Shown: positions 21,359 to 32,376 of the stretch, piece after piece
How the letters are laid out: each line of letters begins with the position of its first letter
How positions within the stretch are numbered: position 1 is the first letter of the stretch
Assembly: GCA_030052745.1 (NCBI GenBank)
Contig: JANBVO010000077.1
Span: 18,656-82,655, forward strand
Direction: 5' to 3'
DNA from: Pleurostoma richardsiae
Lineage: Eukaryota > Ascomycota > Sordariomycetes > Calosphaeriales > Pleurostomataceae
DNA length: 64,000 nt
Made by a program: the position numbers and the translations under genes
Notes under the pieces: model-generated
What the model was told of the DNA's origin: nothing
The model's database searches: none
The model's input: the letters and a program-made list of their open reading frames with translations, nothing else

Positions 21359-24300
21359 CTAGCCGTCGCTGCGGTACCTTGCCGGCTTCTGCCTCTTGCG
21401 CCGCGATCGGTCCACCACGTCGTCGTCGTCATCCTCGGAGTCGTATTCGGACTCCGACTCATCGCCGTCTTCGGCGGCCAGCGCAGCCTCGTCCTCGTCT
21501 TCCGAGTCCGTGACGCGCTTGCGCTTGCGCCCGGCGCCGCCGCCGCCCGAGCCCGGAGCAGGAGGGGGCACTTGGATGATGGGTTCGTCGGACTCGACAT
21601 CGGGCTCAGGTTCCTCCTCCTCCTCCTCCTCCTCCTCCTCCTGCTGCTGCTGCTGCTGCTGCTGCGGCTGGGCCTTGCTGCCGCGAGCGCTGCGGCCGCG
21701 CTTCCGCGGGGTGGACAGCGGGGGGAGAGGGGCGTCTGAGTCCTCGGCGGTAACGGCGGTATCGGCGCGACGAGCCCCTCCTGGTGGTCTGCCTGGTCGG
21801 CGTCCTCGGGGCTTCTTGACGACCTCCGAGACGGCGCCCGAGTCGACGTCGTCTTGAGACTCTCCAGGGCGGTACTCGACATCTTCTGTGTCGTCGTCCT
21901 CGTGGTCGCGGGTGGAGGCGACTCCTCTCGCCCCACCGCGACCTCCGCGCTTTCTCTTGCGGGTTCTCCGAGCTTTGTAGCCTGAGGGGTTGTACATCGG
22001 GTCGCCATCCTCGTCGTCTAGGAACTTATCCAGGTCCCAGGTGGCGGGATCGATGATGTCTTCGGTGAGGTCCGGCGCCTCCTTGCGCGCCCCGCCGTTC
22101 TTCTTCCGCGCGGTGGTCTTGCGCGCGACGGGTTTCCCGTCCTGGCGCCGCGGCCGGCCGCCCTTTCCCTTGGCAGCTGGGGCGGGTGCGGCAGCGTCAT
22201 CGTCGTCATCAGCCTCCTTGGAGTCCAGCAGTTTCTGGGTAAGGTTGGGGAAATTCTCGCCGTAGTTGAAGAAAAGCTCCTCACCGGCACGTATGTCCCG
22301 CAGGGCGCTGAAGCGGATCCGGAACTCGCCATTGACGTAGAGGATCTTGGGTGTGATGTTACTCCCGCGCTTGTCATGCTCGCTTGCGTGGTTAATGTAG
22401 CGGCTCAAGTTGCCATATATGGCCGCGTCAACCCATATGCCCTCCTGCTCGAGCAGAGTGAAGAGGTAGGACGAGCTGGACCCTTCGTCGAACACGTCGC
22501 CGCGGCGCGCCTCGCGGCGGACACCTTCGTCGTGCGTGATTAGCTCGCCCTTGTACTCGATCACAAAATCGTCCTGGCCGATGTCCTGGGCGGTAAAGAG
22601 TCCGTAGCCACAGCCCTCGAGCTGGGACTTGCCCAGGACTACTGCCTTCTGCTGGCCCCGCTGCAGGGCAACGTTCTGGCACCCGGTAGCGTGAAGAAAC
22701 TCGTCGTTGCGGTTTTGCGGATCAGCTCGCTCGCGGGCTCCGCATCCCGTGCAAAGAACGGGGTCGCACTCGCGGTTAAGTTGGACGCATATGCATGGTC
22801 TGCCCTCCTGTTTCCGCTGAAGACAGGTCTTGCCTGACGAATGGCAAGCACACCCAGTAAACTTGATAGGGCATGTCATGGCTGTGCATCGACAGAAACG
22901 CTCGCAGAGAAGCCCGTTCTTCCAGCAGGGGCACTGGGCAGATGGGCCGCAGGGACCGTCATGGCGGCAAGGGTCGAGGATCTCACGGCGGGCGTGCTCG
23001 TGCGAAACCGTCATGTCCTGCCAGTCACCCATGAGCATCTTGCGGTTCCGATCGTACCAGTTGACTGGCTTGATCTTTGGTGGCTCGGGTTTCGCGTCCA
23101 GTTCTGGAAGAGCAAGGTCTAGCTCCTTGAGTTTCCGGTAAACATCCCAGCATCTTCGGCCCAGAAGGACCGCACCAGCGCAGGCAGGCTTGATATTTCC
23201 TTCAGCGAGAGACGCGAAGAGGCAACGCAAGAGCATCGTATCGTCCTCTGTCCACGGGTCGACATGTGCGTTGAGGTTGCCCACATCGTAATTTTTGTAA
23301 CACTGATTCTTGCAGGGGCCGCACTGTTTGAACCCGGCGCCGTCCGGGTTCTGTTTCTTCGCCCACAACTCCCGCGTGCGCCTCTTCTTAAGAAGGTTGC
23401 CGAACCTGCCGATAGTATCGACGGAGAACGTGCGTTTCTGGTTGTCGACATCATACTCGCCATGCTCGCAGGAATGGCTGTAGCAGATCAGACACCCCAG
23501 GATCGTGTAACTCTGAAGCCAGTATTCGACAAATTCAAGGAGCTGCTCTCCACCCGGGTTGTCTACCTTCCCATCTTTGACCAACTTCCTGCAGTCTACG
23601 ATGGTTTCGACGGACTCATCTAGGAGCAGTACGTCGCTTAAGGCAACTCCTAGCGGCTTGTACACACGGTCAAAGGCCTCGGTGAAGAGCTTCGCCGCCT
23701 TAACAGCTTGAGGAGACCCGATGTCTTCGCTGTAGGAGTTCAAGAGACTGGACTTCTGTTGCGGGGTCATCTTATCGTCCTTCTCCCCTTGGCTGGCCAT
23801 GTACCGGATGAGCGTAGACTTGCTGCAATTCTCTAGACCCAGTTTGCCTATCCATCTCTCGACATATAGAGAAAGCTCCGCAGCCGTCTCCTCCTGTCGA
23901 GTCTTTGCTATTTTCTGGGGCCGGTCTAGTGAATTGGCTTTGAAGCCGGACTGAGCGTCCATCGCCTCGAGCTCCTTGATCCAGCGACTGTACTTGACCT
24001 CCTCGTTTTTCTCGAGGTCTCGAAGATGAGGGACAAACTTCAGCATGGTATGCGGAGTCAAAATGTTCTTAGAGATTTCCACGTGGTGAAATCTGTATTT
24101 GGGAACTCGTTCCTTATCAGTCTTTATACAGACGACTTCGTAAGAGTATCGCTTCTGCTCATGCTTGTTGCGAGCCTGGTCCCTCCCATGTTGCTAGAGA
24201 ACGCCCGTTAGATTCAAGAGGATACGAAGGGGCCGACCACGGGCGATGTATATAGCAAAACCCGTGGGAAAATGCTACGCAGAGTTCACGCTCACCTTCA

Positions 24301-25021
24301 ACTTGACCTTCATAGTGTTAGTTGCCGTAGGGTCCGGGTCAGCAACAGGCTCAAGCTTGAGATCGGCCAAGTCTGCGATTTTGCTTAGATGTCGTCTCTG
24401 AGGTAAAGCCTGGAGGGCTGTAGACCGCAGAGTATACTGCACGAGCTTGGCATGGGATCGGCGAACATCCTTGAAGCAGAAGGAACGTAACGACTCTTCG
24501 AGCTTGTCTACAGTAAGCTCAGGCCGCCGGGGTGTCTGATTCTTCGGAGTCTGGTTCAACTGGCTCCGAGAGGCTAATATAGAGGATGGCGAGGTTGTGT
24601 GGCTGGTACGCGTGGTGCTGGGATTGCTGAGAGAGCCAAGAGAGCTGAGAGTGCTGAGGGTAAAGCTGGACTTTGAGGACGTGTCGCTCTTCTGCGTTAC
24701 TAAAACATCAATGCCTGACGGGCGCCCACTGTGGGAGGACGATGTCATAGAAGCTAGAGAAGCGCGAGGAGGCTTGGACGGTGTAGTATCATAATAAGTC
24801 CTCGGGTTCTTGGGTGACGGGTTCTTGGAACTTGGGCCATTTGAGTTCCGCTTCGCAGAACCGCGAGGCGCAACTTCAAACCTCGTCTCAGAGTACTGCT
24901 CACGGGACGATAGGTCCACCACGACGGGCTGGGGGGTTGGCGCAGAATGGAGGACCTCGACATCGCTCTCGCCGTCGTCCCCGGTGAGATCAACGAACTG
25001 ATGACGCAAGAAAGAGGACAT
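21359..25021 (-). CDS. KMT6: Polycomb H3K27 methyltransferase, KMT6/EZH2 type
   Basis: Two exons, 25021-24296 and 24193-21359, join in phase 0 (donor GTGAGC, acceptor TCTCTAG) to give 1186 residues. Order of parts: Ser-rich N-terminus; a SANT-like segment near residues 530-580 (WTEDDTMLLRCLFASLAEGN); a Cys-rich CXC domain at about 645-745 with repeated CxCxxxxxxC spacing; and a SET domain at about 760-888 with GYGLFTAQDI, SRYINHAS and ELFFNYGENF. The CXC-SET order defines E(z). Known role: catalytic subunit of PRC2, trimethylating H3 Lys27 to silence facultative heterochromatin. Oddities: SET is followed by a roughly 300-residue basic/acidic tail with a Gln/Glu tract encoded by a CTG/CTC microsatellite, whereas animal EZH2 ends just after SET. 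SUMO-interacting-like motifs flank both ends. Confidence 0.95.
21613..21662. repeat. CTC/CTG trinucleotide microsatellite in KMT6 coding sequence
   Basis: Ten CTC-type units (21613-21642) pass into about seven CTG units (to 21662). Read on the minus strand this encodes about eight Gln followed by ten Glu in the C-terminal tail of the methyltransferase. The tract is in frame, so length change would alter tract length without a frameshift. Confidence 0.95.
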
Positions 25022-26280
25022 TTTGATAAGTTACTCCCGCAAAGTGGACGTCCTGGTTGCCTGTGTGAAGATGAATTGTGTGATAATGCGCCGTAGGGTG
25101 TGGGTGTATCACACTCATGCCCCTTGAGCCAATATGAGGTCTCGAGATTCCACCACGATCTACGCCCCCGAAGGGGAAGATCTCTCTTCCCAACTCTCTC
25201 GAGTCACCAGGAGAAACGAGGGTGTGCACAAAATCGAGCGGCGGAAGCTGCGACTATCTGGGTCGAAGTTCGGGAAGCTATCGTGGTCGATGTGGTGGTG
25301 GTGGGTGGTGATAGGTGGTGGGTTTCCCAGACGCGTCGCATGGTGGTGGATATTCGGCTAAACGCGTTCCAATAGCGGCACAGTCTACTTCAGGGAGTGC
25401 ACGTGACCCGACTTCTTATTAGTCCAAGACGGCACCCCTTTGAGCAGACTTCCCAGCATTGAGACTTTCAAACGGCAATAGTCGCATGAAACTCAAGATA
25501 ATTATTGAGGGGGGACAGGCAGAGGACAATCAGGAGACCCTGTAATTGCCCTAATAAATGTCATAAGAATATATGGCTAGCTGGCTGGCTGTTATGGCTA
25601 TAAATAGTACCGAAGCGACAACTCGTCTGGCCACAACGGTGCCAGGCCATGCATATAGTAGATGAAATGCAGTGTTCAAGTGTAAACAGGAGAACGAAGT
25701 TACTCGCGATAGCTGCGGGCTCCGGCTTGGACAGCATGTGCTACTCTACATATGCTACTCTATATCTCAAGTGTTCTGAAGCCACTGATGAAATTAGTCT
25801 CACGATTTGCTGGTTTGCCGATTTACTTAGTACGTCCCTGTTCGGTGTTCGGTGCACTTCACCCCGTTGTCACGGCTATTGGGCATCAGGTGTATTGAAG
25901 GCAGCTGGTCGAGTCCAATTTCATATGAGACCAATGACTGAGTAACTTGAAAAGACAGCGTCGAGATGTCGCAACACCCTGATTGAGTAGAAGGTGCAAG
26001 CAAGTACGCGAGCACCACACCAAAACATAGGTAATGATCCGCAAGTTGCAAATAGCAACAATGAAAGCCAAGGCTCTCCAAAACTCACTGAGTTTTCAAA
26101 AAGAGTCACAGGACATTCTGGTTACTCTTCCATCGATTTATAAAAAAAGTGAGAGCAGGCAACCTTCGTGGAATTAGACAGAAGAGACTATCAATTGAGA
26201 TGCAGGACAAGATGCTGTTCACTCTTGGCCCAATTGACACCATGTGGTCCGTGCATCCCGTTTCTGGCTGAGCAGTTCTG
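25022..26280. other. Divergent intergenic region KMT6-RRF1
   Basis: 1.26 kb between start codons. A GTGGTGG-rich purine patch lies at about 25285-25355, close to the KMT6 start. A short uORF (26243-26272, nine sense codons) precedes the recycling-factor ORF. No other gene is visible. Confidence 0.5.
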
Positions 26281-27315
26281 ATGGGGAAAAGCAAGCAGCT
26301 ACAGCCTCGGCCAAGCATTGTCTTGCCAGCAAACGTCACCGAAGTCATGAAGGGTCTGGGTCGCGCGCAGGCTGCGCTTCGGCAAGGCAATGCTGATGTT
26401 TGCAGGGTTTCCTCAAGGTATTGCGATAATTGCCCATCGATTGACCCTCAGAGACTGACCAGCATGCCATACTGCAGGACCGCATTCTCCATCACCCATA
26501 TAGCACCTCCCGCGCCAACCTGCAATGGACTCCGAGCAGCTCGAGCAAACCGGGCAAGCACGCCTGCATGGCACGTCGGGACACTCCGGTTCTCGCACAG
26601 ATGCTTCTCGCAGACTGCGGTAGCGCAGTCTAAGAAGAAGGGCAAGGTGCACAAGCTCGACTCGAGGGAGGCGTCACAGCAGACGAAGGAGCAGCAGCCC
26701 TCCGACTCCAAGGGCCCGAAGGCGGATCCCGAGGACCCCTTCAACTTCGCCGACATCGACCACGTGTACAAGAAGATCGACGAGCACCACGAGGAGCGGC
26801 TGAAGAAGCTCCTGGTCGGGGGCCGCTTCAACCCGGACGTGGTGGGCAACCTGCGCGTGCACCCGGACCGGCACTCGTCCGAGTCGTACCCGCTGCGGGA
26901 GCTCGCGCAGATCGCGCACCGCGGCGGGCGCAACGTGTCCATCATCGCCAATGAGGCCGACTACGTCAAGCCCATCATGTCGGCGGTGCAGAGCTCGCCC
27001 GACTATAACCAGCAGCCGCAGCGCAGCCCGGACAACGAGCTCGAGCTGGTCATCAAGATCGAGCCCGAGAACCCGGATGACCTGGCCCGGAGGGTCAAGG
27101 ACCTGTGCAACGGGTGGAGGGACCAGATACGGGAGCCGCCCAAGAAGAGGCTCAAGGCGCACGCCAAGTGGAAGGACGATAAGATCATCAACGCCGACGA
27201 CAAGAAGCTGCTCGACACGAAGCTCAAGAAGCTTCAGGATGTCCAAATGGCTCGCATAGACGCTAGAGAGAAGCAGGCGCTGCAGGAGGTCGCTGCGAAG
27301 CAGAATCGTCTCTAG
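26281..27315 (+). CDS. RRF1: Mitochondrial ribosome recycling factor
   Basis: Open frame of 344 residues. The C-terminal 190 residues have the RRF fold signature: NPDVVGNLRVHPDRHSSE, PLRELAQIAHRGGRNVSI, YVKPIMSAVQSSP, then ELELVIKIEPENPDDLARRV and a Lys-rich helix ending in LQDVQMARIDAREKQALQEV. Known role: it works with elongation factor G2 to split mitochondrial post-termination ribosomes. Start choice is open. The first ATG (26281) gives a non-mitochondrial-looking leader, while the in-frame ATG at 26464 gives an Arg-rich, acid-free presequence (MPYCRTAFSITHIAPP...) ending in FSQTA, as expected for matrix import. The translation start may therefore be 26464 (283 residues), or an intron may lie between. 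Convergent with another presequence-bearing gene 145 bp away. Confidence 0.85.
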   Translation: MGKSKQLQPRPSIVLPANVTEVMKGLGRAQAALRQGNADVCRVSSRYCDNCPSIDPQRLTSMPYCRTAFSITHIAPPAPTCNGLRAARANRASTPAWHVGTLRFSHRCFSQTAVAQSKKKGKVHKLDSREASQQTKEQQPSDSKGPKADPEDPFNFADIDHVYKKIDEHHEERLKKLLVGGRFNPDVVGNLRVHPDRHSSESYPLRELAQIAHRGGRNVSIIANEADYVKPIMSAVQSSPDYNQQPQRSPDNELELVIKIEPENPDDLARRVKDLCNGWRDQIREPPKKRLKAHAKWKDDKIINADDKKLLDTKLKKLQDVQMARIDAREKQALQEVAAKQNRL

Positions 27316-27460
27316 CAGACAGCTTCATCATGTATGTGTATAGTGTGTATGTATGAAACAGCTTTGTGCAAAGGTATTCACGGTACATTGGGTAAGGTAG
27401 TGTTACAAAAAGTGCCATATCGGCACTCATTCCATCCATATATCCATAGCCGTCTCTCAT
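27316..27460. other. Short convergent gap between two mitochondrial genes
   Basis: 145 bp between stop codons, the tightest gap in the window. The 3' UTRs of the two genes very likely overlap. Confidence 0.6.
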
Positions 27461-28582
27461 CTATGACCTTGCCTGTTTCTGCTTCGATCCCTTTCCGGCG
27501 CCAGCAGCCTTTGTCGGGAGCAGGGACTGGACCTTGGCGTCAAATGCTTGGCCGTCCCGGACCTGGTATGTAGATGAACGTAGGTGGTAGCTCTGCAATG
27601 TGCCGAGGACATCTGACCGCGAGGGCGACTTTGGCAACACGTATTTCCCCTTGATGCTCAGGTCCACAATTGTTTTCCTCGTGATCTCAGAGGCCGCCTC
27701 CAGCGGCTCTGCACGCTTCGGAGCGGTAATCTCCCTCACCCAGGCTTCCTCGTCCGGTTGGGACAGGAAGGCGGGCTCGCCCCGACGGTAGCGTGCCATC
27801 GCTGCGTCAGGGTCCGACTGGTATGAATCAGGAACGAAGGGTCGGCCGCGGCCGAGCAAGCGCATACTCTTCATTGCCGTCTCGATCTGCGCCAACTTAG
27901 ATGAAGTGGCAACGGCCGGCGCATGTCGGACGAGCGTCTCGAAGGACACCGATGGCTTGTACGGGAGCTCGACGCCCTGCTCCATGCTGTCGACATAGGC
28001 CTGCTCCTCCTCCGATAGCTTCCTGTCCTTCAGAGCAGCGGCGGGTCCCTCGTCCTTCTTCTTCGCCTGCCGTCGTGGCTTTCCTCGGGCCCCGCGCATG
28101 CCCCCTCGCCCGCCTCCGGCTTTCATACCGCCAGGGCCGCCTGTCCGGGGGCCTCCCGCCCTCGGGCCAAACCTAGGCCTGAAGCCGGGTCGAGGCCCGC
28201 TCCCCCCTCCTGGGGCCTTGGAACCGCCAGCTGCGCCAGAAAGACCGAGCGGCCTCCTGAAGATCGGCTTCCCATCGGGTCCCTTGGGAAGACTACGCAC
28301 ACTGATGACATTGGGGGCGTTCGGAGGACGGGCAGCCGAAAGCGACCGCGCATCAATCGGTCGGGGCGTGGACGAAGGAGATGACCTCGGGAGCGAGCTC
28401 AGCTGCGAGGCTGCGGCGGCCGAGCGTTCCCGCCTCGTGGGCGGTGGTTTGGCGTCGTTCTTGTCCTCGGCGAGCCATTGGGAGGTCGAGAAGGGCCGTA
28501 GGCAGACCGGGACGCTTCGCCTGGCGGCGGCGATGTCTGGCCTGCCGCGCTGCAAGACGCAGCGGACGGCTGAGGAATGCAT
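27461..28582 (-). CDS. Unassigned mitochondrial protein, Gly/Arg-rich; possible mitoribosome-associated factor
   Basis: Single exon of 373 residues from MHSSAVRCVLQRGRPD. The frame is open further upstream, but a TATATAA at 28741-28747 lies about 160 bp before this ATG and downstream of the earlier Met codons, so 28582 is the likely start. The first 40 residues are Arg-rich, acid-poor and end in RPFSTSQ, a classic fungal matrix presequence and cleavage region. Then come a Pro/Ser linker, a Gly-Arg-Pro-Phe-rich basic segment (about 125-190), a Lys/Glu helix, and a conserved-looking C-terminal half with PYKPSVSFETLVRHAP, RRTIVDLS-like and VLPKSPSRSDVLGTLQSYHL segments. I do not recognise the family with certainty. 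The basic RG-rich stretch suggests RNA or ribosome contact, and its neighbour is a mitochondrial translation factor. Confidence 0.7.
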   Translation of the reverse strand: MHSSAVRCVLQRGRPDIAAARRSVPVCLRPFSTSQWLAEDKNDAKPPPTRRERSAAAASQLSSLPRSSPSSTPRPIDARSLSAARPPNAPNVISVRSLPKGPDGKPIFRRPLGLSGAAGGSKAPGGGSGPRPGFRPRFGPRAGGPRTGGPGGMKAGGGRGGMRGARGKPRRQAKKKDEGPAAALKDRKLSEEEQAYVDSMEQGVELPYKPSVSFETLVRHAPAVATSSKLAQIETAMKSMRLLGRGRPFVPDSYQSDPDAAMARYRRGEPAFLSQPDEEAWVREITAPKRAEPLEAASEITRKTIVDLSIKGKYVLPKSPSRSDVLGTLQSYHLRSSTYQVRDGQAFDAKVQSLLPTKAAGAGKGSKQKQARS

Positions 28583-29034
28583 TGAGGTGTGTGGGCCGGG
28601 AGATGGACGCCCACAGGTCAGATGGTGATACTGCCAGAGCTGATCAAGCAGTTGAGTCAAGAACTGGTCGACAGTCGTCGGCAAGAAAAAAGGCACCTCG
28701 AGCTCCGATTGGTGGGTACTAGGAACGGCTCCACTCTGTCTATATAAGGTGCCTATGGCATCTGGCATCTCACTCACGGGGGCACCGAAATGAAGCGGCC
28801 CTTCAGGAATCACAACACATGATGAAGTTGAGCTTCTTCTCATTCTTTACAGTGATGAGTCATAATGGCTGAGGAGTCTGTAAAATATGAAACTCTGCCA
28901 ACGCCCGCATATGTGGATGCCTCCGGGTATATAAACGCCTCGTTACGCCAAGTCCTCCAGTCTATCTATTGATCAAAACACTATACCACGCACAAGCACC
29001 ACAAGGTTGCACAATCGCAGACATCGGGAGATCT
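28583..29034. promoter_or_regulatory. Promoter of the mitochondrial protein gene, 3' flank of patatin gene
   Basis: 452 bp, the only tandem (same-strand) gap in the window. TATATAA at 28741-28747 reads as a TATA box for the minus-strand gene starting at 28582. No other feature seen. Confidence 0.5.
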
Positions 29035-30808
29035 TCAAGTCTGCGTCTCTGTAGCCCCAATATTTGACTCGTGCTGCGGGTCGGGGTGTCTCCGGAACCT
29101 TTCCCAGCGGTAGGGATCCAGCGCTCGCCTGCGCCGGCTGTACTCGAAGAGGATTGCGGCGCACTTCTCGATCTCGGCCTGGACGTTCTGAGCTTCCTCG
29201 TTTACCTGCGGCCCAAACGAGTAGTGGCGAGAGTTACAGTAATCGTCCGTGAAGGTCTTGATCTCCTGGAAGGTTGTGTAGTCGTACTTGTGCGGCTTGT
29301 ATCCTCCTTTGACCTTCTCGGTGGCGTTCAAGTCGTTCTGGGTGTCCATCTCGGCCAGGACGGCATCAATATGGTGGTTGCGAGCTGTTCCGTTCCCATT
29401 CCCGCTTCCATTACCATTACCATTTCCGTTCCCGTTGTCGCTGCTGTTGCTGCCGCCGCCGCTGCCGCCGCCGTTGACATCAGTGATTCCGTTCTGTGTC
29501 TCGGTCTGCTTCCCCTTCCCCTTGTCGTCGGTCTCGTTGCTCTTTTTCTTCTTCTTTGTCTTCTGGCACTGGTCCAGCTTGATTTCCGCCAGTCCTTTCT
29601 CTGCTTCCGTTCTGGGCCGTACGTCGAACCTGAAGTAGTCGGCGCCAGAGTAACTGGCATATTCACGTGTCGTCTCGTGGGCTCTCTGGGTTTCGGTGAT
29701 GGCTTTGCGGGCATACTTAGCCAGAACAAGCAGGCCGCCGAACTTGGTGCACGGCTTTGTCTTGCCAGTGCCGATACTGACGAGCATGGCGACCTTCTGG
29801 GGGCCTCCAGGGTCTGTGTGGTCCATGGCTCTTGCCTCATTCCAGGCGTGGGCGCTGGGATTGTTGTCGCCGACACCACCGTCGATGTGCCAGTGTCCCT
29901 CGATGAGAATCTTCCTGAAATAGAATGGAGCCGCTGACGTTGCCCGACACGCCTCCCAGATCTTAACTGTTGAACGATCCACTTGGCCCAGGTTGAGGAT
30001 GGTGTTCATCTTGCGATGCAACTGTCGGCTTCTGTGGTTATAGGTCCTCAGGAGATATTGATTATCTAGATGCTCGCCGTGGGCCTTTCTCTGGGATAAT
30101 ACGGCCCTGCCACACCGTCAGCAGCTGTCCTTCCAAACCGATGGCTGCTTTACTTACACCTTGCACGTTCCATTGATCTTCTCAGGTTTCTCCCCATCGT
30201 CGTCGAACTCGAGATGATCAAACTGGCGAAGGTGATGGGTGCCAGGGTAGTCGCATATTCCACCATGGCATCTGCAGAACCTCTTGACGACGTCGTTGAT
30301 GGCTCTCTCGAACCTTTTGTGGTCGTAATGACCCACATAAGCGTGGGGGCGGAATATCTTGTTACATATGATGAAGTATTGCTGGATGGCTTCATTAACG
30401 TCCATTCGCAACCTTCCCAGCATGAGAGCAATGAGTCTGTCCAGCATGTCAGCCTATTTCTTCCACTGACAACATTCAACGACGGTCATACCCCCCAGTG
30501 CTTGTGCCGATTATAAAGTCGAAATAGTCGCAAGGCAGCGGCAGTTTCCTGTTCACTTGTTCTTGCCCTGATATTCTCTCAGGATTCTCCTCTTCGTCTT
30601 CGAGTTCCTGGATACGTCGCATGATGCGCCGTAATATGTATAGTGACGAGAGGCCGCGGACTCCTCCGCCATCCAAGGACAGCACAAGGGGCTTCCAAGG
30701 GTGCATGTGGGACTTCGCTTCCACGGGAGCCGGGTCAGGCTCTCCTATGCTACCGTCACTAGGGCCGTCCGATACGGGGGGAGGCTGCAAGGATCTCCTC
30801 CGAAACAT
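29035..30808 (-). CDS. Patatin-like phospholipase (PNPLA domain)
   Basis: Three exons, 30808-30492, 30436-30158 and 30106-29035, encode 555 residues. Intron 1 begins GTATGA and has branch GCTGAC; intron 2 begins GTAAGT and has a GCTGACG branch. The splice between exons 1 and 2 restores the nucleophile elbow GTSTGGLIAL. Visible motifs: oxyanion loop LDGGGVRG (about 45-52), nucleophile Ser103 in GTSTG, and catalytic Asp near 272 in HIDGGVGDNNPS. These are the complete Ser-Asp dyad of the patatin/iPLA2 family, which hydrolyses acyl chains from phospholipids or neutral lipids. Between the core and the C-terminal helix there is a poly-Lys patch and a Gly/Asn/Ser-rich stretch of about 30 residues. 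No signal peptide or TM segment is evident, so a cytosolic or membrane-peripheral enzyme is likely. Substrate unknown. Confidence 0.9.
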
Positions 30809-32370
30809 GGTGCAAGAAAGAAGGGTCAAGGCTGATGGAAGGACGCCTCCGGATCCGCGAGAGAAGACGTGATAAACGCTGCTTCTGTCGTCTTAAGCTC
30901 GAGCAGCGAATTGTCTCACTAGATGCAATGGCGAAGGAGCTGCAGATGCCCCTGTACGACAACTTATATACTATTCTCGGGAGGTCCCTGCAAGGAAATG
31001 ACAGGCGACCTGTTCTTCGGGTGGTGCGCGAATGGCCCCCAGGATCCCGGAATCTCCGCCTCCCCCATGGACGAGGCTGGGCAACAGGTGTTCTCCCCCG
31101 GGGTGGCCTCGCCGCAGAACGAGAGCAATGTCTCATCAGACCGGTGAACTCCTCCCCCCCAATGAAATACCGGCAGGGCGCGCGGCTCTGCGAAAAGACC
31201 CCCTCAGCCCCCACAGCGAGCAGTCAGAGGCTTGAAGAGGCAGCCGCGATGTGATCGGCGAGCAAGAGGGAGCCCACAGTCGTGCTGAACGTCCTGCATT
31301 TCTATCATTTTCATATGCGGCTGAGAAGCCACAGGCGTCCTGACCGCTCGGTGAGCAGCCCCTGATAGGCTCCCCGGAAGCGCCCTGGCTGAAGCTGAAG
31401 TGCCCGCAGTTAGCCCAACCACACGAAACCGCCCCGAAGGCACACACGCCTCCAATTTCTTCCTGAAAGTGCATTAAATATTTGAAAGCCTTCCGACCAG
31501 ATCGGGAAGTGCAGCTTTTCTTGTTTTTCTACCACACCATCTCCAAGCGGGCAATGCTATGACTATTGCCCGGCTGATGAAGCCTCCGAGGGTTGTCACG
31601 CAAATAGTCCACCAGAGCATACGATGGAATGGCAGGTCCCGAATTGCGATCATTGGGACACTATGTCGCCGTCTGCAATAGGCGCCTGGTACGGCTGTCA
31701 ATATTCTGGTCATCTAGAAGGACACATGGTTCCAGAATGGAGGTCCGACCTTTGTGTGTCCTGACTCCTGACGCAGGTCATCGTCTCACTTTTTCGGCAT
31801 CCTACAACCCTTGCGACCAGTTGGTTGTCTCAACAGTGCCATGACCTCGAAACAGGGAGGCATCCTGTCGTTGGTCACTGCTCATGGATTGAGGTGGCGT
31901 GCCTTGAGAGGCACACGTATTCTCCAGTCATCTAGCGCCTTGCAAGGCAGACTCCAGGTCTCCCAACCCTATGCACGACGCATGAAGTCACCGCCCGGGT
32001 AGTGTGGCGGTCGCGCCTGACCAGCATGACAGGCCGCAGTCTAACGAGCCAAGTCAGCCATGGTGGGATCAACACAAAGCATTGCAGGACTTTCGAAATG
32101 GTGTTGTCACTTCGCTTCGCCGCGGGCTCTTAGTCTCAGAGGCGTCACACCGCATCCGCCCTAGACAACCAAATCTGCCTTGCATGAGGGCGGACAAAGA
32201 AGACTGACTCCCTAGCCGCTCAACCTCCTCGGCCACTTCCCGGCCCCCAATGGAGTATTCCGGATGAAGTACTCCACTGGAATGGTGGCGCTATGGCACA
32301 ATCAGACAGTGATACGCTCGCAATTCTCACGGCGTCACGACAGGCGGCCGCCGGCCGTCTCCTAGGTAGG
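30809..32370. other. Divergent intergenic region, patatin to small orphan gene
   Basis: About 1.56 kb without a supported gene. The ORFs of up to 151 codons overlap on both strands and show no recognisable domain. I see no repeats or mobile-element remains. Confidence 0.45.
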
Positions 32371-32376
32371 TATAAA
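32371..32376 (+). promoter_or_regulatory. TATA box, small orphan gene
   Basis: TATAAA, 214 bp upstream of the ATG at 32590. It lies downstream of the in-frame Met at 32293, which argues that translation starts at 32590 and not at the longer frame's first Met. Confidence 0.5.

Noticed and set aside
26674-27246. 190-codon minus-strand ORF opposite the recycling factor
   Set aside because: Val/Leu/Asp-biased mirror of a GC-rich conserved frame.
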